A stretch of 64,000 bases of DNA. It comes from an uncultured Acidimicrobiales bacterium. GTDB taxonomy: Bacteria; Actinomycetota; Acidimicrobiia; Acidimicrobiales; SZUA-35. Location of the stretch: the NCBI GenBank assembly GCA_938029215.1, contig CALHFG010000051.1, positions 36,541 through 100,540 on the forward strand, given 5' to 3'. The position numbers and the translations under genes were made by a program. This document shows, piece after piece, positions 41,790 through 49,859 of the stretch. Each line of letters begins with the position of its first letter. The stretch's first letter is position 1. Below the pieces are notes generated by a model. That model made no database searches. It was not told where the DNA came from and saw only the letters and a list, made by a program, of their open reading frames with translations.

Positions 41790-42830
41790 CTACTCGACCC
41801 GAATCGGAGCGTCTTGCTCCGGTACCTGGCCGAGGTCCTCACGATCGATCAAGGTGAACCCGTGCTTGATGGCATCGGCCACGATTTGAAGAAAGAACAG
41901 GCAGACAGCAACGAAGATCATGGCCTGAATCGGCCCGGTCGGTAGCTGACCGGCATCACCCTGCTGCTCCCAGGTCTCCCACACGCGCCAGCCCGACGGC
42001 CATTGGCCGTCGATCGGATTCTCGGGAGTCGGGTTGAAGTTTCGCTTCCAGCCGAGCGACACCTTGGCATAGGGCTGGAAGATTCGCAGTGCCACGATGA
42101 GGAACGGAATGAACAGCGTCACGTGGAGGCTGAAGTCGAGTAGCGCCTTCTTCTTGTTGGAGAACTCCGCCCACCAGAAGTCGATCCGCGGGTTGATGCC
42201 TTCGCGCACCCCATACCCAATGCCGACCAAACCAATGAGTGCGAACACCTGCCATGACATGGCGCTCACCTGCGAAATGATCAGATCACGCTCAACGAAG
42301 CGAGCGATGTACCGGCTGAGCGAGCTGTACAAAGCCAGGAGAAACACCGACCAGGTGAGTACCCATACCGGACCCATCAGGATCGATCCCACGAGCGTGG
42401 CGAACCCGAAGCCGGCGGTGATACCGATCTCGATGTCGTAGGCCAGGGTGAACCCAATTGCAGAGGCTATGAACGTGACGAGGGATGCAATGGCGCCCGG
42501 CACTACAGAGACACCGATTCCGCTGATCGCGAACTCGGCCAGCATTTCAATTGCCGCTCGGATGGCGTCGAGGACGGCGAACTGAGTGGAGACCGCCACG
42601 ATGGCAGCGAGGCCTACCCAGTGCCACCAGGCAAAGTTGCCGATAAGTAGATCGGTTCCAACGATCGAAAAGAGTACGCCGAGCACGATGATGGCCAAGG
42701 CGACGACACCCAGCGGGTGAATCTTGCCCCAGATACTGTCGAGCCCTTCGGTGACTCGGGGTCGCTTCTCAGTCGAGGCGGTGATGCTTTCCAGAACCTC
42801 TTCGACATCGACTGGGTTTGTCAGTCCCAT
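41790..42830 (-). CDS. dctQ: TRAP transporter small permease subunit (DctQ) with N-terminal extra membrane domain
   Basis: C-terminal half RIDFWWAEFSNKKKALLDFSLHVTLFIPFLIVALRI...SGWRVWETWEQQGDAGQLPTGPIQAMIFVAVCLFFLQIVADAIKH is DctQ-like; 346 aa total. Confidence 0.82.
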   Translation of the reverse strand: MGLTNPVDVEEVLESITASTEKRPRVTEGLDSIWGKIHPLGVVALAIIVLGVLFSIVGTDLLIGNFAWWHWVGLAAIVAVSTQFAVLDAIRAAIEMLAEFAISGIGVSVVPGAIASLVTFIASAIGFTLAYDIEIGITAGFGFATLVGSILMGPVWVLTWSVFLLALYSSLSRYIARFVERDLIISQVSAMSWQVFALIGLVGIGYGVREGINPRIDFWWAEFSNKKKALLDFSLHVTLFIPFLIVALRIFQPYAKVSLGWKRNFNPTPENPIDGQWPSGWRVWETWEQQGDAGQLPTGPIQAMIFVAVCLFFLQIVADAIKHGFTLIDREDLGQVPEQDAPIRVE

Positions 42831-42880
42831 CGAGCCTCCTGTTCAGTTATCGCAGCGCTGGTTTGCACATGTCCCCCTGC

Positions 42881-42895
42881 TCACAAAACTTGTGA
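42881..42895. promoter_or_regulatory. Candidate operator: inverted repeat TCACAA-AAC-TTGTGA upstream of the TRAP operon
   Basis: Perfect 6-3-6 inverted repeat 51 bp upstream of the dctQ start. Confidence 0.4.
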
Positions 42896-42990
42896 CCGTG
42901 GGCACAGTACCCCGAGAGCGGGAGCCGATGAAAGTTCTCTGGTTGTCGATTCGATGAAAAGACTTCTCGGGCTTTGGACGGCACCCGCCC

Positions 42991-44658
42991 CTAGCGATGA
43001 ACGGCAGAATTCTGCGGTGAGCGGTCGGGGAGGTGCATTCGGGCCATCTTGAGATCCACCCCGGCGGGTGGATTGCGGTCCCAGAGCGATACCGCCACAT
43101 TGACGGCGAATGCCAACGGCACCGACCACGCCGCAGGGGTGGAAAGCAGGGCAAACGCCCATCCGTCTCCGGCCAAGCCGGCCATCGTGGCAAATATTGC
43201 AGCTGCGGAACTCCCGCCTCCCGCCACAAGGCCGGCGATTGCCCCCCTTCGGGTGACGCCAGGCCACCAAATCCCAAGCACGAGCAAGGGACAGAACGAA
43301 GATGCGGCGATCGCGAACGCCCAACCCACCAGGATCGAGATATCGAAGGGCTCAGCCAAAAGTCCGAGCGCAGCGGCCACCGCCGCACCACCCCACGTGG
43401 CCCGCCGGAACTCCGGCACTCCACCGCCCGCCAGATCGTGACTTATCGCCCCGGCGACTGCGATAAGTAGGCCCGAGGAGGTGCTCAACAGGGCTGCTAC
43501 TGCTCCCGCGGCAATGATCGCGAGCAAGATGTCACCACCGACTCCGGTGGTGAACGCCGCTACGACTTGCAGCAGCACGCTGTCGGTTTCTGCGGTACTC
43601 AACAGCTCGGGGGCCGAGGTTCGCGCAACCGCACCAAAGAACGGCAGGATCGCGTAGTAGGGACCCAGGAGAGCCAGAACCCACACCGTGGTTCTTCGGG
43701 CCGTTCGGCCGTCGGGGTTGGTGTAGAACCGCACCAGAACATGGGGCAGTCCCATAACACCGAGAAGCGTTGCCATAAGCACCGAGTACGCAAAGTAGCG
43801 CGGGTGCCCGCCGGCGAGATCCTTGTTCGCAAACGGCCGCAACCACTCGTCTCCGGTAAGCGGTCGGATTGACTCCTCGTGAGGAACCTCGGTCCCGGCT
43901 TCGTAGACAACCGTCTCACCGGCTGCAATCTCGACCCTTTCCCCATCCACGTCGAGGACGACCGCCGACTCGTAGGTCACTGCCGTTTCGGTTGCGAAAA
44001 CAGGTGGACTTTCGCCGGCGATCGTAGTGTCTCCTCCTCGCCACAGCTGAAAGATCACCAACGCGGGCACCAGGACTCCGAACATGACAATGAAGTACTG
44101 GAATCCCTGGACAAAGGTGATGCTGCGCATGCCGCCAGCGGTGAGATTGGCGGCCACCACGACAGCAAGCAACACCACACCAACCCAATAGGGCGTTCCG
44201 ATCAGCCGCCGCAGGATGATGCCGGCGCCTTTCATCTGCGGAAGCAAATACAGCCAGCTGATCACCAGCACAAACCCGGCCGAGATCCACCGGAGGGCCG
44301 GCGCGTCAAATCGACCCTCGGCGAACTCGGGGATCGTATAGCTGCCAAACCGGCGCAGCGGGGCGGCTACGAACAACAGCAAGAGCAGATAACCAGCGGT
44401 CCACCCCGCCGGAAGCCACAAAATGTCGAACCCAAAGATCAGCACCAGTCCCGCGAGCCCCAAAAACGAGCCGGCGCTCATGTACTCCCCGCAAATTGCG
44501 AAGGCGTTCCAGGCGGGGTGAACCGCCCGAGAGGCAACAAAGAAGTTTGACGTTGTCTTGGCGTAGCGAATTCCAAACGTCCCTACCAGAAGCGTCGCCG
44601 CGGTCACGAATGCCACGAGTCCTATAGCGATCACGGCTCGGCACTTTCTCTCGCCCAT
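42991..44658 (-). CDS. Sodium:solute symporter family protein (cation acetate symporter-like)
   Basis: KTTSNFFVASRAVHPAWNAFAICGEYMSAGSFLGLAGLVLIFGFDILWLPAGWTAGYLLLLLFVAAPLRRFGSYTIPEFAEGRFD; 555 aa polytopic. Confidence 0.9.
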   Translation of the reverse strand: MGERKCRAVIAIGLVAFVTAATLLVGTFGIRYAKTTSNFFVASRAVHPAWNAFAICGEYMSAGSFLGLAGLVLIFGFDILWLPAGWTAGYLLLLLFVAAPLRRFGSYTIPEFAEGRFDAPALRWISAGFVLVISWLYLLPQMKGAGIILRRLIGTPYWVGVVLLAVVVAANLTAGGMRSITFVQGFQYFIVMFGVLVPALVIFQLWRGGDTTIAGESPPVFATETAVTYESAVVLDVDGERVEIAAGETVVYEAGTEVPHEESIRPLTGDEWLRPFANKDLAGGHPRYFAYSVLMATLLGVMGLPHVLVRFYTNPDGRTARRTTVWVLALLGPYYAILPFFGAVARTSAPELLSTAETDSVLLQVVAAFTTGVGGDILLAIIAAGAVAALLSTSSGLLIAVAGAISHDLAGGGVPEFRRATWGGAAVAAALGLLAEPFDISILVGWAFAIAASSFCPLLVLGIWWPGVTRRGAIAGLVAGGGSSAAAIFATMAGLAGDGWAFALLSTPAAWSVPLAFAVNVAVSLWDRNPPAGVDLKMARMHLPDRSPQNSAVHR

Positions 44659-45017
44659 TCGTCGTCAACGGCGTTGGCTGCTCGTTCATGCCGCCATCCC
44701 ATGACGACCAGGATCAAATAGAGACCGAGCCCGGCGGCGAGCCAGTGAAGCGGAGGGAGACCCGACACGCGTACCGACCCAAGGCCAGGCCGCGCAATCA
44801 GTGCGGTCGGGAGCCCAAAGACAACGATCACCAAGACAACCATCGTCCTCAACGCCAGACGGCGCTGACGAGCTACGAGTGCAGCTACCGACTCCTCGTC
44901 GACAAGGAACCCGCGGGTGCGTCGGCCCAACGTGGCGCGCCGACCGTGCTGTCGCGCTGCTGCGGTTCGAGGGTGCAGGACGATTCGTCGCTCAGGCGTT
45001 GTTCCGTCTTCGGTCAT
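44631..45017 (-). CDS. Small membrane protein accompanying the symporter (DUF485/DUF4212-like role)
   Basis: 128 aa with two TM helices, overlaps the symporter start; family assignment tentative. Confidence 0.6.
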   Translation of the reverse strand: MTEDGTTPERRIVLHPRTAAARQHGRRATLGRRTRGFLVDEESVAALVARQRRLALRTMVVLVIVVFGLPTALIARPGLGSVRVSGLPPLHWLAAGLGLYLILVVMGWRHERAANAVDDEWARESAEP

Positions 45018-45022
45018 AGCAC

Positions 45023-45748
45023 CTACAGAGCGGCCAACGCCGACCGCAACGGACGCAAGAACCGCCGCGAAACCGGCACCGAAACGTCGCCGACCGTTGC
45101 GGTCGTCCGTCCGTCAGTGCTCACCAGCTCGCTAATTCGGGCGGCGCGCACCAGGTACCCCCGATGGGTGCGAACGAACCCATCGGAGCCCCACTGGGTT
45201 TCCAGTTCCGACAAGGTCTGTCGGATCAAGTGTGAACCATCTGCGGTGTGAAGACGCACGTAGTCACCCGTCGCCTCTACGATGTCGATCTCGCTGAACT
45301 CGACGAAGTACGTACGGTCCCCCTTGCGACACTCGATGCGCTGGCCGGACGACTTTGGCGGGAGTTCCGCAGTATCGTTCTTTCGATCGCATATGCGACG
45401 TAAGGCCTCTGCCAACCGTTCGCCATCCACCGGCTTGAGCAGATAGTCGATGACCTCAAGCTCGAATGCCTCGAGCGCATGACTTTCGTGAGCGGTCACG
45501 AACGCAACCAGCGGCGGGTTCTTGAACTTTCTCAGCGTACGGACCAGGTCCAACCCACTGAGGCCTGGCATCTGAATATCTACAAGCAATGCATCGATGT
45601 CTTCGTCCTCGGCCAGAATCCGGAGCGCATCGGACCCGGACCTGGCGGTGATCACCTCGCCGACCGACGGTGAACGGTGCAGCATGAACTCCAGGTCATC
45701 GAGCACCGCAGCCTCGTCGTCCACCGCCAGCACCTTCAAGCTCCCCAT
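45023..45748 (-). CDS. LytTR-family response regulator
   Basis: VLAVDDEAAVLDDLEFML...ALLVDIQMPGLSGLDLVRTL...YLLKPVDGERLAEAL; LytTR: ECRKGDRTYFVEFSEIDIVEATGDYVRLHTADGSHLIRQTLSELETQWGSDGFVRTHRGYLV. Confidence 0.93.
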   Translation of the reverse strand: MGSLKVLAVDDEAAVLDDLEFMLHRSPSVGEVITARSGSDALRILAEDEDIDALLVDIQMPGLSGLDLVRTLRKFKNPPLVAFVTAHESHALEAFELEVIDYLLKPVDGERLAEALRRICDRKNDTAELPPKSSGQRIECRKGDRTYFVEFSEIDIVEATGDYVRLHTADGSHLIRQTLSELETQWGSDGFVRTHRGYLVRAARISELVSTDGRTTATVGDVSVPVSRRFLRPLRSALAAL

Positions 45749-45770
45749 CGCATCCTCCCCACCGTTCTAC

Positions 45771-46868
45771 CTACCTGCGATCCCGAACGTACTTCGGTAT
45801 CTGCATCGTGACACACGTGCCAGCACCGCTCGCGGTGCTGATCACGAGCCCGTACTCAGCACCGAAGGTCGTCCGCAGTCGCTCATCGACGGCAAGCACC
45901 CCAACGTGCGGCGTGGAGCCCCTACCTTCGAGCGCTGCAGCCAGCACTTCCGGATCGATGCCGACCCCGTCGTCTTCCACCACCACCTGCGCCTCAGCGC
46001 CTTGATCTACGACGGAGATCTTCAGTAACCCACGCCCCTCGCGATGTTCCAGTCCATGGCGGATGGCGTTCTCAACAATTGGTTGGATTGTCAAAAACGG
46101 GAGCTGCACGCCCAGGACTTCTGGAGCGACCCGTAGAGACGTTTCGAATCTGTCACCAAACCGTGCCTGTTCGAGCTCAAGATAGATTTCCACCAGCTGA
46201 AGCTCATCGGAAATGTTCGACAGCTCACCCCGCGTCCGGAACGTTGCCCGCAGAAACTCGGCAAAAGTGCCGAGCAACGCGCGGGCCCGGTCGGGATCGC
46301 GATGCACAAAGCCCGCGATGGCGGTGAGCGAGTTGTGTACGAAGTGCGGAGAGATCTGTGCCCGCAGGGCTACCAGCTCGGCCTGCGCTGCCGCGGTTCG
46401 AGACTGCTCAAGATCAGCCAGTGCGAGTTGTGAAGAAACGATTCCAGCGAACTGAGTCAACTCTGCCAGCGGCGGCCGAACCTCCGGCGAGGTAACCACA
46501 TGAATCGCCCCCAACGGCACGTCATCGAAGTGAAAGACCGCAACCGCAATGTCGGTCGACCCTTCTCCGGAAGCGACTTGATACACCGTGGGCTTTTCGA
46601 AGCGATGACGATCGATCACGGTTGCCGTTTGCTCTTCTATTGCAGGGTGCGGTAGTTCATCCCCAACGCCAGCCAAGACCTTCTCCGTGTCGGTCACCAC
46701 GACTCGAGGAAGCCCGAGGACCGCTGCGGCCGTCGATGCGACCGAGTGAGCACTTTGCCGACCAAACCCCGACTGCAGCTCGCCCGAAAGCTGATTGATC
46801 GCAGCTAGAAGATCAGCCGTTCCCAGCTGCGGCAACGTCCCCGATTGTTTCCGCATGCGTCGAAGCAC
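45771..46868 (-). CDS. LytS-like (GAF + His_kinase) sensor histidine kinase
   Basis: ALRAQISPHFVHNSLTAIAGFV; YLELEQARFGDRF; LPFLTIQPIVENAIRHGLEHREGRG. Confidence 0.92.
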   Translation of the reverse strand: MLRRMRKQSGTLPQLGTADLLAAINQLSGELQSGFGRQSAHSVASTAAAVLGLPRVVVTDTEKVLAGVGDELPHPAIEEQTATVIDRHRFEKPTVYQVASGEGSTDIAVAVFHFDDVPLGAIHVVTSPEVRPPLAELTQFAGIVSSQLALADLEQSRTAAAQAELVALRAQISPHFVHNSLTAIAGFVHRDPDRARALLGTFAEFLRATFRTRGELSNISDELQLVEIYLELEQARFGDRFETSLRVAPEVLGVQLPFLTIQPIVENAIRHGLEHREGRGLLKISVVDQGAEAQVVVEDDGVGIDPEVLAAALEGRGSTPHVGVLAVDERLRTTFGAEYGLVISTASGAGTCVTMQIPKYVRDRR

Positions 46869-46946
46869 CCTCCCACACTATGGCCTCAACGCTTTGGCCC
46901 GAACGGTCAGCGTTTAGTTTTGAGCCATGGATGTCGATAGATCAAC

Positions 46947-47771
46947 GTGGCCGTGGTAACCCCCCGAGCGGGCGAAGAGCATCGGATCCGGAACCGGAAC
47001 CCGAAGATCAAGTTCTCTGAGGACTATCCCCTTCAATGGCACCGAACGATCCCAGAGTTTGCGTGCGCGTGTAATGCCGTATCGTTGCTGATGCCCCACG
47101 TTGAGCCCTTCGTTGTTCGTTCCGTAGAACGGGTGGCCGACCGTCTGGACGACGATGTTCGGCCCGCAGCGCTGGCCTTTGCCCGCCAGGAACGTCAGCA
47201 TCATTCTCAGCATCGCCGTTTCAACGACCGTGTGTACGCCGCTCACCCGGGTCTGGCCTGGATCGACCGACTGATGGCGGCAACGTTCCGGGTGCTGGAT
47301 CGTCGCAGCGATGAGTTTGGCGTTGCCTTCTCAGCTGGCGCCGAAACCATCGCCTACGCCGGGGCACGCTGGACCGACGACCGAATCGGCCTTCTGTTCG
47401 ATGATGCCGAGCCAACCGCCCGTCGCCTGTTCCTGTGGCATTTGGCCGAGGAAGTAGAACACAAAGGCGCCGCCCATGATGTGTGGGAGTCGTTCTCGGG
47501 CAATCGCTTCAAGTACGTACTCGGCACAATGACAAGCGTTCTGGTCCTTGCGTTCTTTGCGTTCATCGGCACGCTGGGTCTGCTATGGACCCAACGCAAA
47601 CTGTTCTCGCCTCGAGCGCACATGAACCTCTTTATCTGGAGCTGTACCTACATCTTTGAGTTCATGCCGCTGGCAGTGATCTCCGCATTACCGGGACACC
47701 ACCCCAACGATCTCACCGATCCGGTGTATCTACCGACCTGGCTCAAGATCGAAGTTGATCACGAGCTGTAG
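46947..47771 (+). CDS. Metal-dependent hydrolase (PF10118-like)
   Basis: RNPKIKFSEDYPLQWH; FARQERQHHSQHRRFN; LFLWHLAEEVEHKGAAHDVW. Confidence 0.8.
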   Translation: MAVVTPRAGEEHRIRNRNPKIKFSEDYPLQWHRTIPEFACACNAVSLLMPHVEPFVVRSVERVADRLDDDVRPAALAFARQERQHHSQHRRFNDRVYAAHPGLAWIDRLMAATFRVLDRRSDEFGVAFSAGAETIAYAGARWTDDRIGLLFDDAEPTARRLFLWHLAEEVEHKGAAHDVWESFSGNRFKYVLGTMTSVLVLAFFAFIGTLGLLWTQRKLFSPRAHMNLFIWSCTYIFEFMPLAVISALPGHHPNDLTDPVYLPTWLKIEVDHEL

Positions 47772-47815
47772 TCTGCCCGGCGGACTACCTGACCTGCAGC
47801 GCCGGTTACATCAGC

Positions 47816-47998
47816 GTGATCAAAGACCTACTTCTTCCTGAGACCGATCGAGCCGTGCTCATACAGCTCATCGTGACAGTGGTTGCCCTGGTTTTGGTGA
47901 CGGTTGCGACCCGCAAGACGATCAAAGAGGTCAGGCTTCTTATCTGGGGCATGTTTCTGATGGTGTTTGCGTGGTTTGCCCTTCGGGCACTGCACTAG
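47816..47998 (+). CDS. Small membrane protein (60 aa)
   Basis: Two hydrophobic helices: LIQLIVTVVALVLVTVA and LLIWGMFLMVFAWFAL; fits between the flanking genes. Confidence 0.5.
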   Translation: MIKDLLLPETDRAVLIQLIVTVVALVLVTVATRKTIKEVRLLIWGMFLMVFAWFALRALH

Positions 47999-48636
47999 CC
48001 TGCCGCACCCGCGCCTGCGCTTCGTTTTCGCTGCCACCGAACCAATTCGATCAGACCGGTGATCGCCAGAGCACTGGTGAACGCAGCCGCAAACGCGATG
48101 GTTTCGCCGTTAGGGCGCTCTTCGAGCCAGTCGCCGAACAGGAAACCCAGACCACCGGCATAGCTCGCCCAGATAAACCCGGCGAGAACGTCCCATCGTA
48201 GGAACCAGCCCGTGTACGGCTGTCTGGTTGCCCCACACGCAAGCGTCAAGAGCGTCCTGCCACCAGGAATGAAACGGGCAGTGATCAGTAGGAGGCCGCC
48301 TCGTTCGCGGATCTGGCGCGAGGTCTTTTCAATGCTTGCAGCTCGCTTGGCGAAGAAGCCGGGAAACCGCGTGGAGCCGAACCGTCCGAGGCTGTAGCTC
48401 ACCGTGTCACCGGCCATTGCTCCCAAGGCGCCGGCGAGTACGACCAGCAGGATGTTTAAGTCCCCGGCTCCGGCAGACACTCCGCCGATGATCACGGTGG
48501 TCTCACCCGGCACGACCGGGAAGAATCCGTCGATCATGGCGATGGAGAAGATCAACAGGTAGAACCACGGGCTATCGGCGAAGGACTCAGACCATTCGAA
48601 AACCGATTGAAGCGATTCCCACAGACCCGACAACAC
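47995..48636 (-). CDS. DedA/VTT-domain membrane protein
   Basis: FPVVPGETTVIIGGVSAGAG...GDTVSYSLGRFGSTRF...FIPGGRTLLTLACGATRQPYTGWFLRWDVLAGFIWASYAGGLGFLFG. Confidence 0.9.
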   Translation of the reverse strand: MLSGLWESLQSVFEWSESFADSPWFYLLIFSIAMIDGFFPVVPGETTVIIGGVSAGAGDLNILLVVLAGALGAMAGDTVSYSLGRFGSTRFPGFFAKRAASIEKTSRQIRERGGLLLITARFIPGGRTLLTLACGATRQPYTGWFLRWDVLAGFIWASYAGGLGFLFGDWLEERPNGETIAFAAAFTSALAITGLIELVRWQRKRSAGAGAAG

Positions 48637-48654
48637 CCAGTAATCCTACGGCGC

Positions 48655-49812
48655 TCAGAAGGTGCAGGTGACCTTGGCAGGCTTTCGAAAAATCAGGCCC
48701 TGAGGATCACCGGAGCGTTCTGCGTCAAAGGTCAGTTTGGGGAAGAGATCTAGCACGGCGTTGACTGCCGACTGCGTCTCGGCCCGCGCCAGGTGGAGCC
48801 CGACGCATCGATGAGGTCCCTCAACGAAGGTAATGTGTTGTTGATGATTCGGTCGGAGAAGGTCGAATCGATCGGGATCAGGGAAGACCGCAGGGTCTCG
48901 GTTGGCGCCGAGCAGTGACAGCGTCACCAGATCGCCCTTCGGAATCGTTACGTCGCCGAGCTGTACCTCCTGGGTGGCGTATCGATCGACGACGGCGGCT
49001 GCAGGCTCAAGCCTGAGCGACTCTTGCACGGCCGCTGCTACCAGCGAGCGATCGGCCCGGACCGATGCCATGGCCGCAGGGTTTGTGAGGAGGTGCCACA
49101 GAACATTGGCCGTCATGCCCTCCGATGTCTCGATCGCGCCGAACATCACCACCGCGGTCGCCGGAGTGACTTCGTCGGGGCGCAGCACACCGCGATCATG
49201 AATCGTTTGCACGAGCGACGCATGACCTGCGTCGGCGAGGGTGTTACGAACCCGCTCCCGGATAGCTTCCACCGCTGACTGGCCCTCGGCCGACACCGGC
49301 ATACCGGTGGCCATGCCCACGATGGCGTTCGTGATGTGTTTGTACCACCCGAGCACGTCGCGGGCGGCGACGTCCTTCAGGCCGAGAAAATGCACGATCG
49401 TCGTAACCGCTAACGGCCCAGCCAACGCGGAACGCAACTCGATCTCTCCGCCGGACTCAAACGGCTGCAGGAGCCGCCTCGCCTCTTCATTCAACCAGTC
49501 CTCGAAGCCGTCGCGTACCGCCTTCGGACGGAAGAACTCGGCGAACGCAGCCCGATGGCGGGTGTGTTCGGGGCCGTCCATGTTGAGCATGGAGTCACCG
49601 ATGACTTTTGCCGTCGTAAACCGGGGGTCATCAACGGTAAATCGGTCAGCGTCTTTCATCGCCTCGATCGCCTGATCGCGCCCGGTCACAAGCCAGCCGT
49701 TGAGTGCCGGAATCCACGAGACCGGCTCGTACTGCTGTAACTCGGCAAGGAGCGGATACGGGTTGGTCTCAAGCGCTTGCGCCGTAACCGTGGCCCCGAT
49801 CGGAAACTCCAT
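48655..49812 (-). CDS. Cytochrome P450
   Basis: Heme motif FVEGPHRCVGLHLARAE; ExxR in ESLRLEP; I-helix VMFGAIETSEGM. Confidence 0.94.
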   Translation of the reverse strand: MEFPIGATVTAQALETNPYPLLAELQQYEPVSWIPALNGWLVTGRDQAIEAMKDADRFTVDDPRFTTAKVIGDSMLNMDGPEHTRHRAAFAEFFRPKAVRDGFEDWLNEEARRLLQPFESGGEIELRSALAGPLAVTTIVHFLGLKDVAARDVLGWYKHITNAIVGMATGMPVSAEGQSAVEAIRERVRNTLADAGHASLVQTIHDRGVLRPDEVTPATAVVMFGAIETSEGMTANVLWHLLTNPAAMASVRADRSLVAAAVQESLRLEPAAAVVDRYATQEVQLGDVTIPKGDLVTLSLLGANRDPAVFPDPDRFDLLRPNHQQHITFVEGPHRCVGLHLARAETQSAVNAVLDLFPKLTFDAERSGDPQGLIFRKPAKVTCTF

Positions 49813-49859
49813 TCTTGACTAACCCTTCTTGCCAAGGATCTGTTCCACAGGACTATGGG

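Noticed and set aside
42881-42895. CRP-binding site
   Set aside because: Half-sites are TCACA...TGTGA, the reverse order of the CRP consensus TGTGA-N6-TCACA.
46914-47246. 110-aa minus-strand ORF
   Set aside because: Overlaps the recognisable metal-dependent hydrolase on the plus strand; no domain.
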